Origin: Paraburkholderia phenoliruptrix
GTDB taxonomy: Bacteria > Pseudomonadota > Gammaproteobacteria > Burkholderiales > Burkholderiaceae
Assembly (NCBI RefSeq): GCF_019511605.1
Contig: NZ_JAEUAV010000034.1
Span: forward strand, 1-59,556
Reading direction: 5' to 3'
DNA length: 59,556 bases
The position numbers and the translations under genes are program-made. Under the pieces are notes generated by a model that did not search any database, was not told where the DNA came from, and saw only the letters and a program-made list of their open reading frames with translations. Of this stretch, positions 7,954-16,511 are shown piece after piece. How positions within the stretch are numbered: the stretch's first letter is position 1; each line of letters begins with the position of its first letter.

Positions 7954-8517
7954 ATGCCCGGTTCCCATGCCTCACGCGGCGCTTTGCGCGTCGTTCTCGA
8001 TTCCAATGTCTGGATCGACATTCTCGTATTCGACGATCCGCACACGCGGCCCATTCGCGCCGCGCTCGAAAGCGGTGCCGTCGCCGCGCTGATCGACGCC
8101 CGTTGCCTCGCCGAACTGACCTACGTGCTCGACTATCCGCAATTCGTCGCACGTCGCGTGGACAAAGCCGCTGCGCTCGAGGTGGTTGCGCGGCTCGCTG
8201 AGCTTGTCGAACCAGCAGCGCAACCGGAAGATGCGCAGCCCCTGCCGAAATGCAAGGACCGCGACGACCAGAAATTCCTCGAACTGGCGCATGCCGCTCA
8301 GGCGCACTGGCTAATCTCGAAGGATCGCGCCGTACTGAAGCTCGCCAAGCGAATCGCCCGCGATTTCGGCTTCCAGATCGCCCAACCGGCGCCGTTTGCC
8401 GCGCGGCTGGCCGATTCGCAGCTTGGCGCGCCGGGCACTTCGCCCAGCAACGCGCCCGGCAACTTGCCCGGCGGTTCGACCAACCCGGCGGCAACGGCCG
8501 TGCAAAGCCTGACGTAG
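7954..8517 (+). CDS. PIN-domain ribonuclease-like protein (putative toxin, COG1569 type)
   Basis: A protein of 187 residues. A PIN domain fills about residues 10-140 with the expected acidic metal site: D16 (VVLDSN), E54 (LAELTYVL), the acidic group at D102-D105 (KDRDD) and D124 (ISKD). The C-terminal 45 residues are Pro/Gly/Ala-rich and probably disordered. Proteins of this kind are labelled toxin components of type II systems, but no small antitoxin gene flanks this one: yaaA is divergent and an aminotransferase follows. It is therefore an orphan, possibly with a housekeeping role. Position relative to yaaA suggests no shared operon. Confidence 0.8.
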   Translation: MPGSHASRGALRVVLDSNVWIDILVFDDPHTRPIRAALESGAVAALIDARCLAELTYVLDYPQFVARRVDKAAALEVVARLAELVEPAAQPEDAQPLPKCKDRDDQKFLELAHAAQAHWLISKDRAVLKLAKRIARDFGFQIAQPAPFAARLADSQLGAPGTSPSNAPGNLPGGSTNPAATAVQSLT

Positions 8518-8664
8518 GCCTGGCATAGAGCCGGTATAGACCCGGGCCTGACGGCCTGCCGCACAGCGCGAATGCGCACGCAGCCCCGGGATTCCCTACA
8601 ATCAGGCTTCGCCGGTTTGAAAACGATGCCTTCGCCCACTCACCCGCACCGCCCGAACAGCGCC

Positions 8665-9837
8665 ATGAATGCACCGCACTACACGCCCATGACTCCCTCG
8701 TTTCCCTCGCGCCTGCCGCACGTCGGCACCACGATCTTCACTGTGATGAGCGCGCTCGCCGCCGAGAAAGGCGCGGTGAATCTTGGCCAGGGCTTTCCCG
8801 ACTTCGGCTGCGATCCGCGCATCGTCGAGGCGGTCGCCAACGCAATGCGGGACGGTCACAACCAGTATCCGCCGATGGCAGGCGCCGCGCCGCTGCGCGA
8901 AGCAATCGCCGGCAAGATCGCCGACCTGTACGGCCGCCGCTACGACGCCACCACCGAAATCACCGTCACGGCCGGCGCGACTCAGGCGCTGTTGACCGCA
9001 ATCCTGTGCGCGGTTCATCCGGGCGACGAAGTGGTCGTGATCGAGCCGACCTACGACAGTTATCTTCCGTCAATCGAACTGGCAGGCGGCAAGCCGGTAT
9101 TCGTCACACTCGAGGCGCCGGACTACGCGATTCCATTCGACAGGCTCGCCGCCGCAATCACGCCGAAAACGCGGCTTCTGCTGATCAACACGCCGCACAA
9201 TCCGACCGGCACCGTGTGGCGCGCAGAAGACATGCGCAAGCTGGAAGACATCGTGCGCGGCACCAACGTGCTGATCGTCTCGGACGAGGTGTACGAACAC
9301 ATGGTCTACGACGGCGCGCCCCATGAAAGCGTCGCGCGTTATCCGGAGCTGGCGCAGCGCAGTTTCGTGGTGTCGAGCTTCGGCAAGACGTATCACGTGA
9401 CGGGCTGGAAAGTCGGCTATGTGGCCGCGCCCGCCGCGCTTACCGCGGAATTTCGCAAGGTGCACCAGTTCAACGTGTTCACCGTGAACACGCCGATGCA
9501 GATCGGCCTCGCCGAGTACATGAAAGACCCGGCGCCCTATCTGGAACTGCCTGCGTTCTATCAGAAGAAGCGTGACTTCTTTCGCGCCGGGCTCGCCAAT
9601 TCGCGCTTCAGGCTGCTGCCCTGCACGGGCACGTACTTCCAGTGCGTCGATTACTCGGCGATCAGCGACCTGCCCGAAGCGGAGTTCGCGCAATGGCTGA
9701 CGGGCGAGATAGGCGTCGCGGCCATTCCGGTTTCGGCGTTCTATCACGAGGCGCACGAGTCCGGCGTGGTGCGCTTCTGCTTTGCGAAGCAGGAAAGCAC
9801 GCTCGCCACCGCGCTCGAGCGGCTGGCGCGGCTCTAG
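8665..9837 (+). CDS. Methionine aminotransferase / PLP-dependent class I-II aminotransferase
   Basis: A fold-type I PLP enzyme of 390 residues. The PLP lysine is K241 (SSFGKT); N179 (HNPTG) and D207 with Y210 (SDEVY) are the other cofactor contacts. The N-terminal NLGQGFPDF and GAVNLG text is typical of the YbdL/MtnE-like enzymes that transaminate methionine with 2-keto-4-methylthiobutyrate, the last step of methionine salvage. Alternative ATGs at 8626 and 8689 are possible; none has a clear Shine-Dalgarno, and 8665 was chosen as a compromise. It converges on a glutathione transferase gene. Confidence 0.85.
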   Translation: MNAPHYTPMTPSFPSRLPHVGTTIFTVMSALAAEKGAVNLGQGFPDFGCDPRIVEAVANAMRDGHNQYPPMAGAAPLREAIAGKIADLYGRRYDATTEITVTAGATQALLTAILCAVHPGDEVVVIEPTYDSYLPSIELAGGKPVFVTLEAPDYAIPFDRLAAAITPKTRLLLINTPHNPTGTVWRAEDMRKLEDIVRGTNVLIVSDEVYEHMVYDGAPHESVARYPELAQRSFVVSSFGKTYHVTGWKVGYVAAPAALTAEFRKVHQFNVFTVNTPMQIGLAEYMKDPAPYLELPAFYQKKRDFFRAGLANSRFRLLPCTGTYFQCVDYSAISDLPEAEFAQWLTGEIGVAAIPVSAFYHEAHESGVVRFCFAKQESTLATALERLARL

Positions 9838-9955
9838 GAGATCACGCGCGATGCTGCGAACGAACCCACGTTCCTCGCCATCGCGCGCAGCGGCTAGTGC
9901 GTGCGCCGCACGCGGCAGCCCGCTTGATACCTCGCGCTCTTTGCCGCACGAGACA

Positions 9956-10603
9956 TCAGGCCGGACGCGATGCCGCGATATAAGCCTTGCGGTCTTCCGT
10001 CACGCGCTGCGCGGCAGGCCGGCCGTTGATCACCTTCACATAGCTTTTCCAGTCCACACCGGCGTCGAGCAGAAAATCGCGGCCGTAGACAGCCTGCGTC
10101 GCCATGCCGACAAGCGGCAAACTCACATACCCGGCTGCGTCCGCCACACTGAACTGTTCGCCGCGCAGGTACGGCGCAAACTTCGCGATCCGCGTAAAGC
10201 CCGCAATGTGGTGCACGAGCAGTTTCTCCACGCGCCCCTTCGTCGCGTCCGTCACGCTGCCGCCGAAAAACGCCTGCTTGTAGAGGTTGCGCGCCGTCAG
10301 TTCCAGATGCACGTCGACGAACGTAATCAACTCGCGCTCTTTCGCCGCTTCCCACGGATCGGCGGAGAAAATCCGCTTGTCGGGAAAGCGCGCGGCCAGA
10401 TACTCGACGATACATTGCGACTCGCACAGGTCGCCCTCTTCCGTCTGCAGGTAAGGCACTTTGCCGAGCGGCGAGTGAGCCAGCACGGCCTCGTCCTGGC
10501 TCGGCTCGACAAACACTTCCTCGAACTCGATGCCGTGTTCGAGCAGCACGAACTTCACCTTGTTGTAGTAATTGGAAAGCGCAAAACCGCAGAGTTTGAT
10601 CAT
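9956..10603 (-). CDS. Glutathione S-transferase
   Basis: A cytosolic protein of 215 residues with an N-terminal thioredoxin fold (about 1-80: MIKLCGFALSNYYNKVKF, then KVPYLQTEEGDLCESQCIVEY, the glutathione gamma-glutamyl site) and an all-helical C-terminal domain. The start at 10603 has AAGGAGA 6 bases upstream. Substrate unknown. The gene is divergent from the 3-hydroxyacyl-CoA dehydrogenase operon and shares a 127-base control region with it. It converges on the aminotransferase gene, leaving about 118 bases without features. Confidence 0.9.
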   Translation of the reverse strand: MIKLCGFALSNYYNKVKFVLLEHGIEFEEVFVEPSQDEAVLAHSPLGKVPYLQTEEGDLCESQCIVEYLAARFPDKRIFSADPWEAAKERELITFVDVHLELTARNLYKQAFFGGSVTDATKGRVEKLLVHHIAGFTRIAKFAPYLRGEQFSVADAAGYVSLPLVGMATQAVYGRDFLLDAGVDWKSYVKVINGRPAAQRVTEDRKAYIAASRPA

Positions 10604-10697
10604 CGTTGTCTCCTTGCTTTTTCGGTAGGTGAGACCGCTGGTCCGCGCAAATGCGGCCTTCGCCGCACACACATCAGGTAAATTGCACGAGCGTGCC

Positions 10698-10725
10698 ATT
10701 CTAGAATAACCATGGAGTCGAGCAA
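10698..10725 (-). promoter_or_regulatory. Putative promoter of the glutathione transferase gene, within a palindromic -10
   Basis: On the minus strand TTGCTC (10725-10720) and TAGAAT (10703-10698) are 16 bases apart. The -10 is half of a perfect palindrome ATTCTAGAAT (10698-10707) that also gives TAGAAT on the plus strand, so the divergent acyl-CoA operon could start from the same element, although no good plus-strand -35 is seen. Confidence 0.4.
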
Positions 10726-10730
10726 CCGAA

Positions 10731-12287
10731 ATGACCTCTCGCTATAGCAGCATCGAAACCATCGGCATTGTCGGCAGCGGAGCAATGGGCCGCGGCATTG
10801 CGCAGATCGCGGCGCTCGCCGGGCTCAGCGTGCGCCTTTACGACGCGAATCGTGCCGCCGTCGGAGCCGCACGCGACTACCTCGCCGACACCTTCGCCAA
10901 ACTCACGGCCAAGGGCAAGCTGGACGACGCACGCTCGCTCGCGGCGCTCGCCAACGTCAAGGCGGCGCAGGCGCTCGGCGAACTGGCCGATTGCGACCTC
11001 GTGATCGAGGCAATCGTCGAAAAACTCGATACAAAGCAGGCGCTCTTTCGCGAACTGGAAACCGTCGTGAGCGGGCGCTGCGTGCTCGCGTCGAACACGT
11101 CGTCGCTGTCCATCACGGCAATTGCGGCCGGCTGTACCGACCCGACGCGCGTGGTCGGCTATCACTTCTTCAATCCGGTGCCGCTCATGAAGGTCGTCGA
11201 AGTGATCGACGGCTTGCGCAGCGACCGCGCGGCCGGCGACGCCCTGATGGACCTCGCGCGGCGCATGGGTCACACGCCGGTTCGTGCGAAAGACATGCCG
11301 GGCTTCATTGTCAATCACGCGGGCCGCGGCATGAATACCGAGGGCCTGCGCGTGGCCGGCGAAGGCGTGGCGAGTTTCGCCGACATCGACCGGATCATGC
11401 GCGAGCAAGCGGGCTTTCGCCTCGGGCCTTTCGAACTGCTCGACCTGACCGCGCTCGACGTATCGCATCCCGTGATGGAGTCGATCTATCACCAGTTCTA
11501 TGAAGAGCCGCGCTTCACACCTTCGCCGATCACCGGCACGCGGCTCGCGGGCGGACTGCTGGGCAGAAAGAGCGGCGAAGGGTTTTACCGCTATCAGGAC
11601 GGCAAGCAGCAAGCGGCCCCCGAAGCGCCGGCGCCCACCGCGCTGCCGGCAAGCGTGTGGGTCAGCAAGCGCTATCCGCAGGCCCGTCAGGCCGTCGTCG
11701 AACTCATCGGCAAGGCCGGTGTGAAGCTCGACGAAGGCGCGACACCCGCGGCCGAGTCGCTGATCGTGGTGACGCCGCTCGGTCACGACGCCACCACCGC
11801 AGCCGTCGATGAAGCATTGGACGCGAGTCGCGTCGTCGCTCTCGACACGCTCTTTCCGTTCGTCGGCGCGCAACGCCGCACGCTGATGACCACGCCCGCC
11901 ACCACCCGCCCCGCGCGCGATGCCGGCCACGCGCTCTTTGCCGCCGACGGCGTGCCCGTCACGGTCATCCGCGACTCGACAGGCTTCGTCGCGCAACGCG
12001 TGGTGGCTACGATCATCAACATCGGCTGCGACATCGCGCAGAAACAGATCGCGTCGCCGCAAGACATCGACCTCGCGGTGATGCTCGGCCTCGGCTATCC
12101 GCGCGGGCCGCTCGCGCTCGGCGACGCGCTCGGCGCCAACACCATTCTCACCATCCTGCGCAATATGTTCGACGTGCTTGGCGATCCGCGCTACCGGCCC
12201 TCGCCGTGGCTCGCGCGCCGCGCGCAACTGGGCATGTCGCTGACTCAATGCGACGCCGCAGACAACCCTACGGAGACCCAAGCATGA
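10731..12287 (+). CDS. paaH: 3-hydroxyacyl-CoA dehydrogenase, two-domain PaaH/PaaC type
   Basis: A protein of 518 residues. A Rossmann NAD domain (about 8-190, GSGAMG at 15-20) is followed by a 3HCDH C-terminal domain to about 285 and then a second, diverged 3HCDH half (about 310-510) containing FPFVG and GLGYPRGPLALGD. The catalytic dyad is H145 (YHFFNPVP) and E157. This long double form is typical of the enzyme that oxidises 3-hydroxyadipyl-CoA in phenylacetate degradation, although other 3-hydroxyacyl-CoAs are possible; no other paa genes are in the window, so the symbol is tentative. Its last codons overlap the next gene through ATGA, so the two are translationally coupled. Confidence 0.85.
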   Translation: MTSRYSSIETIGIVGSGAMGRGIAQIAALAGLSVRLYDANRAAVGAARDYLADTFAKLTAKGKLDDARSLAALANVKAAQALGELADCDLVIEAIVEKLDTKQALFRELETVVSGRCVLASNTSSLSITAIAAGCTDPTRVVGYHFFNPVPLMKVVEVIDGLRSDRAAGDALMDLARRMGHTPVRAKDMPGFIVNHAGRGMNTEGLRVAGEGVASFADIDRIMREQAGFRLGPFELLDLTALDVSHPVMESIYHQFYEEPRFTPSPITGTRLAGGLLGRKSGEGFYRYQDGKQQAAPEAPAPTALPASVWVSKRYPQARQAVVELIGKAGVKLDEGATPAAESLIVVTPLGHDATTAAVDEALDASRVVALDTLFPFVGAQRRTLMTTPATTRPARDAGHALFAADGVPVTVIRDSTGFVAQRVVATIINIGCDIAQKQIASPQDIDLAVMLGLGYPRGPLALGDALGANTILTILRNMFDVLGDPRYRPSPWLARRAQLGMSLTQCDAADNPTETQA

Positions 12288-13072
12288 GCGCTGAACTGCT
12301 CACCTCGCGCCCGGCCGAAAGCGAGTCGACGCTCGTCCTCACGCTGTCCAACCCGGGCGCACGCAATGCATTGCATCCCGACATGTACGCAGCCGGGATC
12401 GAAGCACTCGATTCAGTAGAACGCGACCCGTCCATTCGCGCTGTTGTGATCGCGGGCGCGGACAACTTTTTTTGCGCGGGCGGCAACCTGAACCGTCTGC
12501 TGGAAAACCGCGCGAAAGATCCTTCCGTGCAGGCGCAAAGCATCGATCTGCTAGGCGAATGGATTTCCGCGCTGCGCTTTTCGTCGAAGCCGGTGATTGC
12601 CGCGGTCGACGGCGCCGCAGCCGGCGCCGGCTTTTCGCTTGCGCTTGCATGTGATCTGATCGTTGCAGCGGAAGACGCGAAATTCGTGATGTCGTATGCG
12701 CGCGTTGGTCTCACGCCGGACGGCGGCGGCTCATGGTTCCTCGCTCAGGCCCTGCCTCGCCAGCTGGCAACGGAAGTGTTGATCGAAGGCAAGCCGATCG
12801 GCGCGTCGCGCCTGCACGAACTGGGCGTCGTCAACAAGCTCGCGAAGCCCGGCACCGTCCGCGACGCCGCCGTCGCATGGGCAGACGAACTCGGCAAGCT
12901 CTCGCCCAATTCGGTCGCGCGCATCAAGACCCTCGTCTGCGCGGCCGGCACGCAGCCGCTTTCAACGCATCTGGTTGCGGAACGCGATAACTTCGTGGCT
13001 TCGCTGCATCATCGCGACGGGCTGGAGGGCATTTCCGCATTCCTCGAGAAGCGCGCGCCCGTCTACAAGTAA
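12284..13072 (+). CDS. Crotonase-fold enzyme (enoyl-CoA hydratase/isomerase family; possibly oxepin-CoA hydrolase, alternative type)
   Basis: A crotonase of 262 residues with both oxyanion-hole glycine segments (CAGG at 64-67 and GAAAGAG at 110-116). Of the two catalytic glutamates of true hydratases, the first (rat E144) is replaced by serine (S118, GAGFSLAL) and the second (rat E164) by aspartate (D146, GLTPDGG). That pattern is the one seen in PaaG-type isomerases. I recall very similar Burkholderia proteins being labelled oxepin-CoA hydrolase, alternative type, which would fit the PaaH-like partner. It is unlikely to be a plain hydratase. Its ATG overlaps the TGA of the dehydrogenase gene. 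Confidence 0.75.
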   Translation: MSAELLTSRPAESESTLVLTLSNPGARNALHPDMYAAGIEALDSVERDPSIRAVVIAGADNFFCAGGNLNRLLENRAKDPSVQAQSIDLLGEWISALRFSSKPVIAAVDGAAAGAGFSLALACDLIVAAEDAKFVMSYARVGLTPDGGGSWFLAQALPRQLATEVLIEGKPIGASRLHELGVVNKLAKPGTVRDAAVAWADELGKLSPNSVARIKTLVCAAGTQPLSTHLVAERDNFVASLHHRDGLEGISAFLEKRAPVYK

Positions 13073-13092
13073 GCACAACCGAGCCAAGCAAC

Positions 13093-13809
13093 ATGCCAGC
13101 CTATCAGCTACCCAAGCGTCGCCGCATATTCCTGATGCGTCACGGCGATGTGACGTACTTCGACGACTCGGGCCGCACGATCGACCCCGAAACCGTACCG
13201 TTGAACGCCAACGGCCGCGAACAGGCAAGCGCGGCGGGCCGGGTCTTCGCAGAGCAGCAGGTGCGCTTCGATCGTGCGATCGTGAGCGGCCTGCCGCGCA
13301 CGGTGGAAACCGCGCAGCGCGTGCTGGCCGAGACGGGCCAGCAGATAGAACTCGAAATCGAGCCGGCGTGGCAGGAGATTCGCGGCGGCAAGCTGCGGCA
13401 AATTCCGCTGCAAGATCTCGAAGCCGCGTTTCTCGGCGTGTTCGACGGCATCGTGCCGGAAAGCACGCGCTTTCTTGACGGCGAGACGATCGGCGAGCTG
13501 TTCGATCGCGTACTGCCGGCGCTTGCCGCGTTGCGCGAGGACAGTTCGTGGGACACGGTATTGCTCGTGCTGCATGGCGGCGTGAATCGCGCGATTCTGT
13601 CGCATGCGCTCACGGCCGGCGGACGCACATTCTTCGGCCATCTTGCTCAGGCCACGGGCTGCATCAACGCGCTCGACGTCGGCTCGGCACCACGCGACTG
13701 GGTGCTGCGCGCAATCAATTATTCACCGCCGTCGCCGCTGCATCGCGACATCCGCAATACGACGATGGAAATTCTCTACGCACAATTCACCCAATACACG
13801 CGTAGCTGA
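13093..13809 (+). CDS. Histidine phosphatase family protein (phosphoglycerate mutase-like)
   Basis: A protein of 238 residues of branch 1 of the histidine phosphatase superfamily. The phospho-accepting histidine is H17 in LMRHGDV; R16 and a later arginine (SGLPRTVETAQ) belong to the phosphate pocket, and the second histidine is in LLVLHGGVNRAIL. No signal peptide. The gene begins 20 bases after the crotonase stop and ends 20 bases before the kinase gene, so it is almost certainly in the same operon. Its substrate is unknown; the operon context suggests a phosphorylated acid or acyl intermediate rather than phosphoglycerate. Confidence 0.8.
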   Translation: MPAYQLPKRRRIFLMRHGDVTYFDDSGRTIDPETVPLNANGREQASAAGRVFAEQQVRFDRAIVSGLPRTVETAQRVLAETGQQIELEIEPAWQEIRGGKLRQIPLQDLEAAFLGVFDGIVPESTRFLDGETIGELFDRVLPALAALREDSSWDTVLLVLHGGVNRAILSHALTAGGRTFFGHLAQATGCINALDVGSAPRDWVLRAINYSPPSPLHRDIRNTTMEILYAQFTQYTRS

Positions 13810-13829
13810 ACCCGAACCGGAGGAGACAC

Positions 13830-14936
13830 ATGGTGCAAGCGTCAAAAAGCGGCGAGCCGCAAGCACACGCGGATTACTCGGCATTCGAGGGCACGCGCCC
13901 GGTCAACGAGCGTCAGCGCTTTGACGCAGAGGCGCTTGCCGCGTGGCTGAGCCAGCATGTGGATGGCTTCTCGGGGCCGCTCACGGTCGAGCAGTTCGCG
14001 GGCGGTCAGTCGAATCCCACCTTCAAACTCGTCACCCCGTCGCGCGCTTACGTGATGCGCGCGAAGCCTGGGCCAGCGGCGAAACTGCTGCCGTCCGCGC
14101 ATGCGGTCGAGCGCGAATACCGTGTGATGCACGCGCTTGCCGACACGGACGTGCCGGTTGCCAGGATGCTCGCGTTGTGCGAAGACGAAAGCGTGATTGG
14201 CCGCGCCTTCTATGTGATGGAGTTCGTCGAGGGCCGTGTGCTATGGGACCCGTCGCTGCCTGGCATGAGCGCCGATGAACGAGCCGCGGTCTACGATGAA
14301 ATGAATCGCGTGATCGCCGCGCTGCACAGCGTCGACCCGCAGAAGGTGGGTCTGTCGGACTACGGCAAGCCGGGCAACTATTTCGCGCGTCAGATCGGGC
14401 GCTGGAGCAAGCAGTACACGGCGTCCGAAACGGAACCGATCGAGGCCATGCAACGGCTGATCGAATGGCTGCCGCAACATATGCCGGCTGAAACCGGCGA
14501 ACGCGTGTCGATCGTGCACGGCGACTTCCGGCTCGACAACCTGATCTTCCATCGCGAGGAACCGAAAGTGCTTGCCGTGCTCGACTGGGAATTGTCGACG
14601 CTCGGCGATCCGCTCGCGGATTTCGCGTATCACTGCATGGCGTGGCACGTCGATCCCGCGCAGTTCCGTGGCATTGCCGGTCTGGACTGGGCGGCGCTGG
14701 GCATACCCGGCGAGCAGCAATACGTGGAGCGCTATTGCAAACGGACGGGGTTCGAGATTCGGGGCGACTGGAATTTCTACCTGGCGTACAACATGTTCCG
14801 CATCGCCGCGATTCTGCAAGGGATCATGAAGCGTGTCGTCGACGGCACAGCGGCCAGCGCGCAAGCACTCGATGCCGGCCGGCGCGCGCGGCCAATGGCT
14901 GAACTCGCCTGGCGCTACGCGCAAAAGGTGCGCTGA
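13830..14936 (+). CDS. APH-family phosphotransferase, ACAD10/11 kinase-domain type
   Basis: A protein of 368 residues with the aminoglycoside-phosphotransferase/choline kinase fold. The catalytic loop HGDFRLDN (230-237, base D232) and the metal aspartate in LDWELSTLGDPLADF (D252) are intact, as is the SAHAVEREYRVM motif at about 89-100. These motifs match the N-terminal kinase half of human ACAD10 and ACAD11 and the LvaA kinase of Pseudomonas, which phosphorylates 4-hydroxyacyl-CoA. A drug-resistance role is unlikely. GGAGG precedes the ATG by 6 bases. The next gene encodes the matching dehydrogenase half as a separate protein. Confidence 0.8.
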   Translation: MVQASKSGEPQAHADYSAFEGTRPVNERQRFDAEALAAWLSQHVDGFSGPLTVEQFAGGQSNPTFKLVTPSRAYVMRAKPGPAAKLLPSAHAVEREYRVMHALADTDVPVARMLALCEDESVIGRAFYVMEFVEGRVLWDPSLPGMSADERAAVYDEMNRVIAALHSVDPQKVGLSDYGKPGNYFARQIGRWSKQYTASETEPIEAMQRLIEWLPQHMPAETGERVSIVHGDFRLDNLIFHREEPKVLAVLDWELSTLGDPLADFAYHCMAWHVDPAQFRGIAGLDWAALGIPGEQQYVERYCKRTGFEIRGDWNFYLAYNMFRIAAILQGIMKRVVDGTAASAQALDAGRRARPMAELAWRYAQKVR

Positions 14937-15017
14937 GCGCGCCTGGCAGCAACAGACAAGCTTGCGCGTTCTTGCAGCGCGCACCGTGAATGTCATCCGT
15001 TATCCGCGAGGTCATAG

Positions 15018-16277
15018 ATGAATTTCGATTACACACCGAAGGTCCAGGCACTGCGCGAAAAGCTGCTCGCCTTTTTCGACGAGTACATTTATCCGAATGA
15101 GCACGCGTTTTACGCGGAGATCGCCCGCAACCGGCAAGACGGCAATGCATGGCAGCCGACGCAGCTGATCGAAACGCTCAAGCAGAAAGCGCGCGACGCG
15201 GGACTGTGGAATCTGTTTCTGCCCGATTCCGTGCGCGGCGCCGGACTGACGAATCTCGAATACGCGCCGCTGTGTGAAATCATGGGACGCGTGCCGTGGG
15301 CGCCCGAGGTGTTCAACTGCAATGCGCCCGACACCGGCAATATGGAAACGATCGAGCGCTACGGCAGTGAGGAAAACAAGCGCGAATGGCTAGAGCCGCT
15401 TTTGCAAGGGCACATCCGCTCCGCGTTCTTGATGACGGAGCCCGAGGTTGCTTCGTCGGATGCCACCAATATCCAGACCAGCATCGTGCGCGACGGCGAC
15501 TACTACGTGATCAACGGTCACAAGTGGTGGTCGTCCGGCGCGGGTGATCCGCGCTGCAAGATTTATATCGTGATGGGCAAGACCGATCCTGAGGCGCCGC
15601 GCCATCAGCAGCAGTCGATGATTCTGGTCCCCTCCGACGCAACCGGCGTCACCGTGCACCGCCCTCTTTCCGTTTTCGGCTATGACGACGCGCCCCATGG
15701 GCATATGGAAATCACGCTCGACAATGTGCGCGTGCCGGCAACCAATATGCTGCTTGGCGAAGGACGTGGCTTCGAAATTGCGCAAGGCCGCCTCGGACCC
15801 GGACGCATCCACCACTGTATGCGTCTGATCGGCCTTGCGGAACGCGCTCTCGAATTGATGTGCAAACGGTCGCTGCAACGCGTCGCTTTCGGCAAACCCG
15901 TAGCGACGCAAGGCGTTACGCAGGAGCGCATTGCCGAGGCACGCTGCATGATCGAACAGGCGCGCTTACTGACACTGAAAACCGCGTACATGATGGACAC
16001 CGTCGGCAACAAGGCCGCGCGCGGCGAGATCGCGATGATCAAGGTGGTCGCGCCTAACATGGCGTGCCAGGTGATCGACTGGGCGATCCAGGCGCACGGC
16101 GGCGGCGGCGTCAGTGACGACTTCCCGCTTGCGTACGCTTATGCGTCCGCACGCACGCTGCGCTTCGCCGACGGTCCGGACGAAGTGCATCGCAATGCGA
16201 TCGCCAAACTGGAACTCGCGCGTTACATGGAGCCTGGCGCGGCGGCCAATGTGGAGACGCCGGTTACACGGGTTTGA
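15018..16277 (+). CDS. Acyl-CoA dehydrogenase, ACAD11/LvaC type
   Basis: An FAD acyl-CoA dehydrogenase of 419 residues with the usual order: N-terminal helical domain, beta domain (about 135-250: FLMTEPEVASSDATN, then KWWSSGAGDP), C-terminal helices. The motif where short- and medium-chain enzymes carry the catalytic EGT reads ADGPDEVH (about 383-391), the variant I associate with ACAD10/11. The conserved GLGPGRIHHCMR stretch (about 255-267) is present. Together with the upstream kinase it would desaturate or eliminate phosphate from a hydroxyacyl-CoA. The 81-base gap to the kinase gene has no terminator. Confidence 0.85.
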   Translation: MNFDYTPKVQALREKLLAFFDEYIYPNEHAFYAEIARNRQDGNAWQPTQLIETLKQKARDAGLWNLFLPDSVRGAGLTNLEYAPLCEIMGRVPWAPEVFNCNAPDTGNMETIERYGSEENKREWLEPLLQGHIRSAFLMTEPEVASSDATNIQTSIVRDGDYYVINGHKWWSSGAGDPRCKIYIVMGKTDPEAPRHQQQSMILVPSDATGVTVHRPLSVFGYDDAPHGHMEITLDNVRVPATNMLLGEGRGFEIAQGRLGPGRIHHCMRLIGLAERALELMCKRSLQRVAFGKPVATQGVTQERIAEARCMIEQARLLTLKTAYMMDTVGNKAARGEIAMIKVVAPNMACQVIDWAIQAHGGGGVSDDFPLAYAYASARTLRFADGPDEVHRNAIAKLELARYMEPGAAANVETPVTRV

Positions 16278-16511
16278 TGGCTCGGTACATTGCGCGGATT
16301 CGATGCGCTGCTTCAGTGGGCGCTCTTCCGCACTTTCCCGCTCCGTTCTAGCGCCATTCCGCAGTTTTTCGCGCTTCTTGGCGCTTTTTCGCGCGCTGAG
16401 CTCAGCGTGTCGTGGGCGTTGCGTCGCCAGCAACCTCGGCCGATCTGTGCTCTAATTTTCGCGAAGCGCAGCGCCCATTGTGGCGCCGCTGTCACGAACA
16501 AAGGAGCGAGG

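Noticed and set aside
13830..14936. Aminoglycoside resistance gene
   Set aside because: The APH fold motif has the ACAD10/11 wording and the gene is embedded in acyl-CoA metabolism; not a drug-modifying type.
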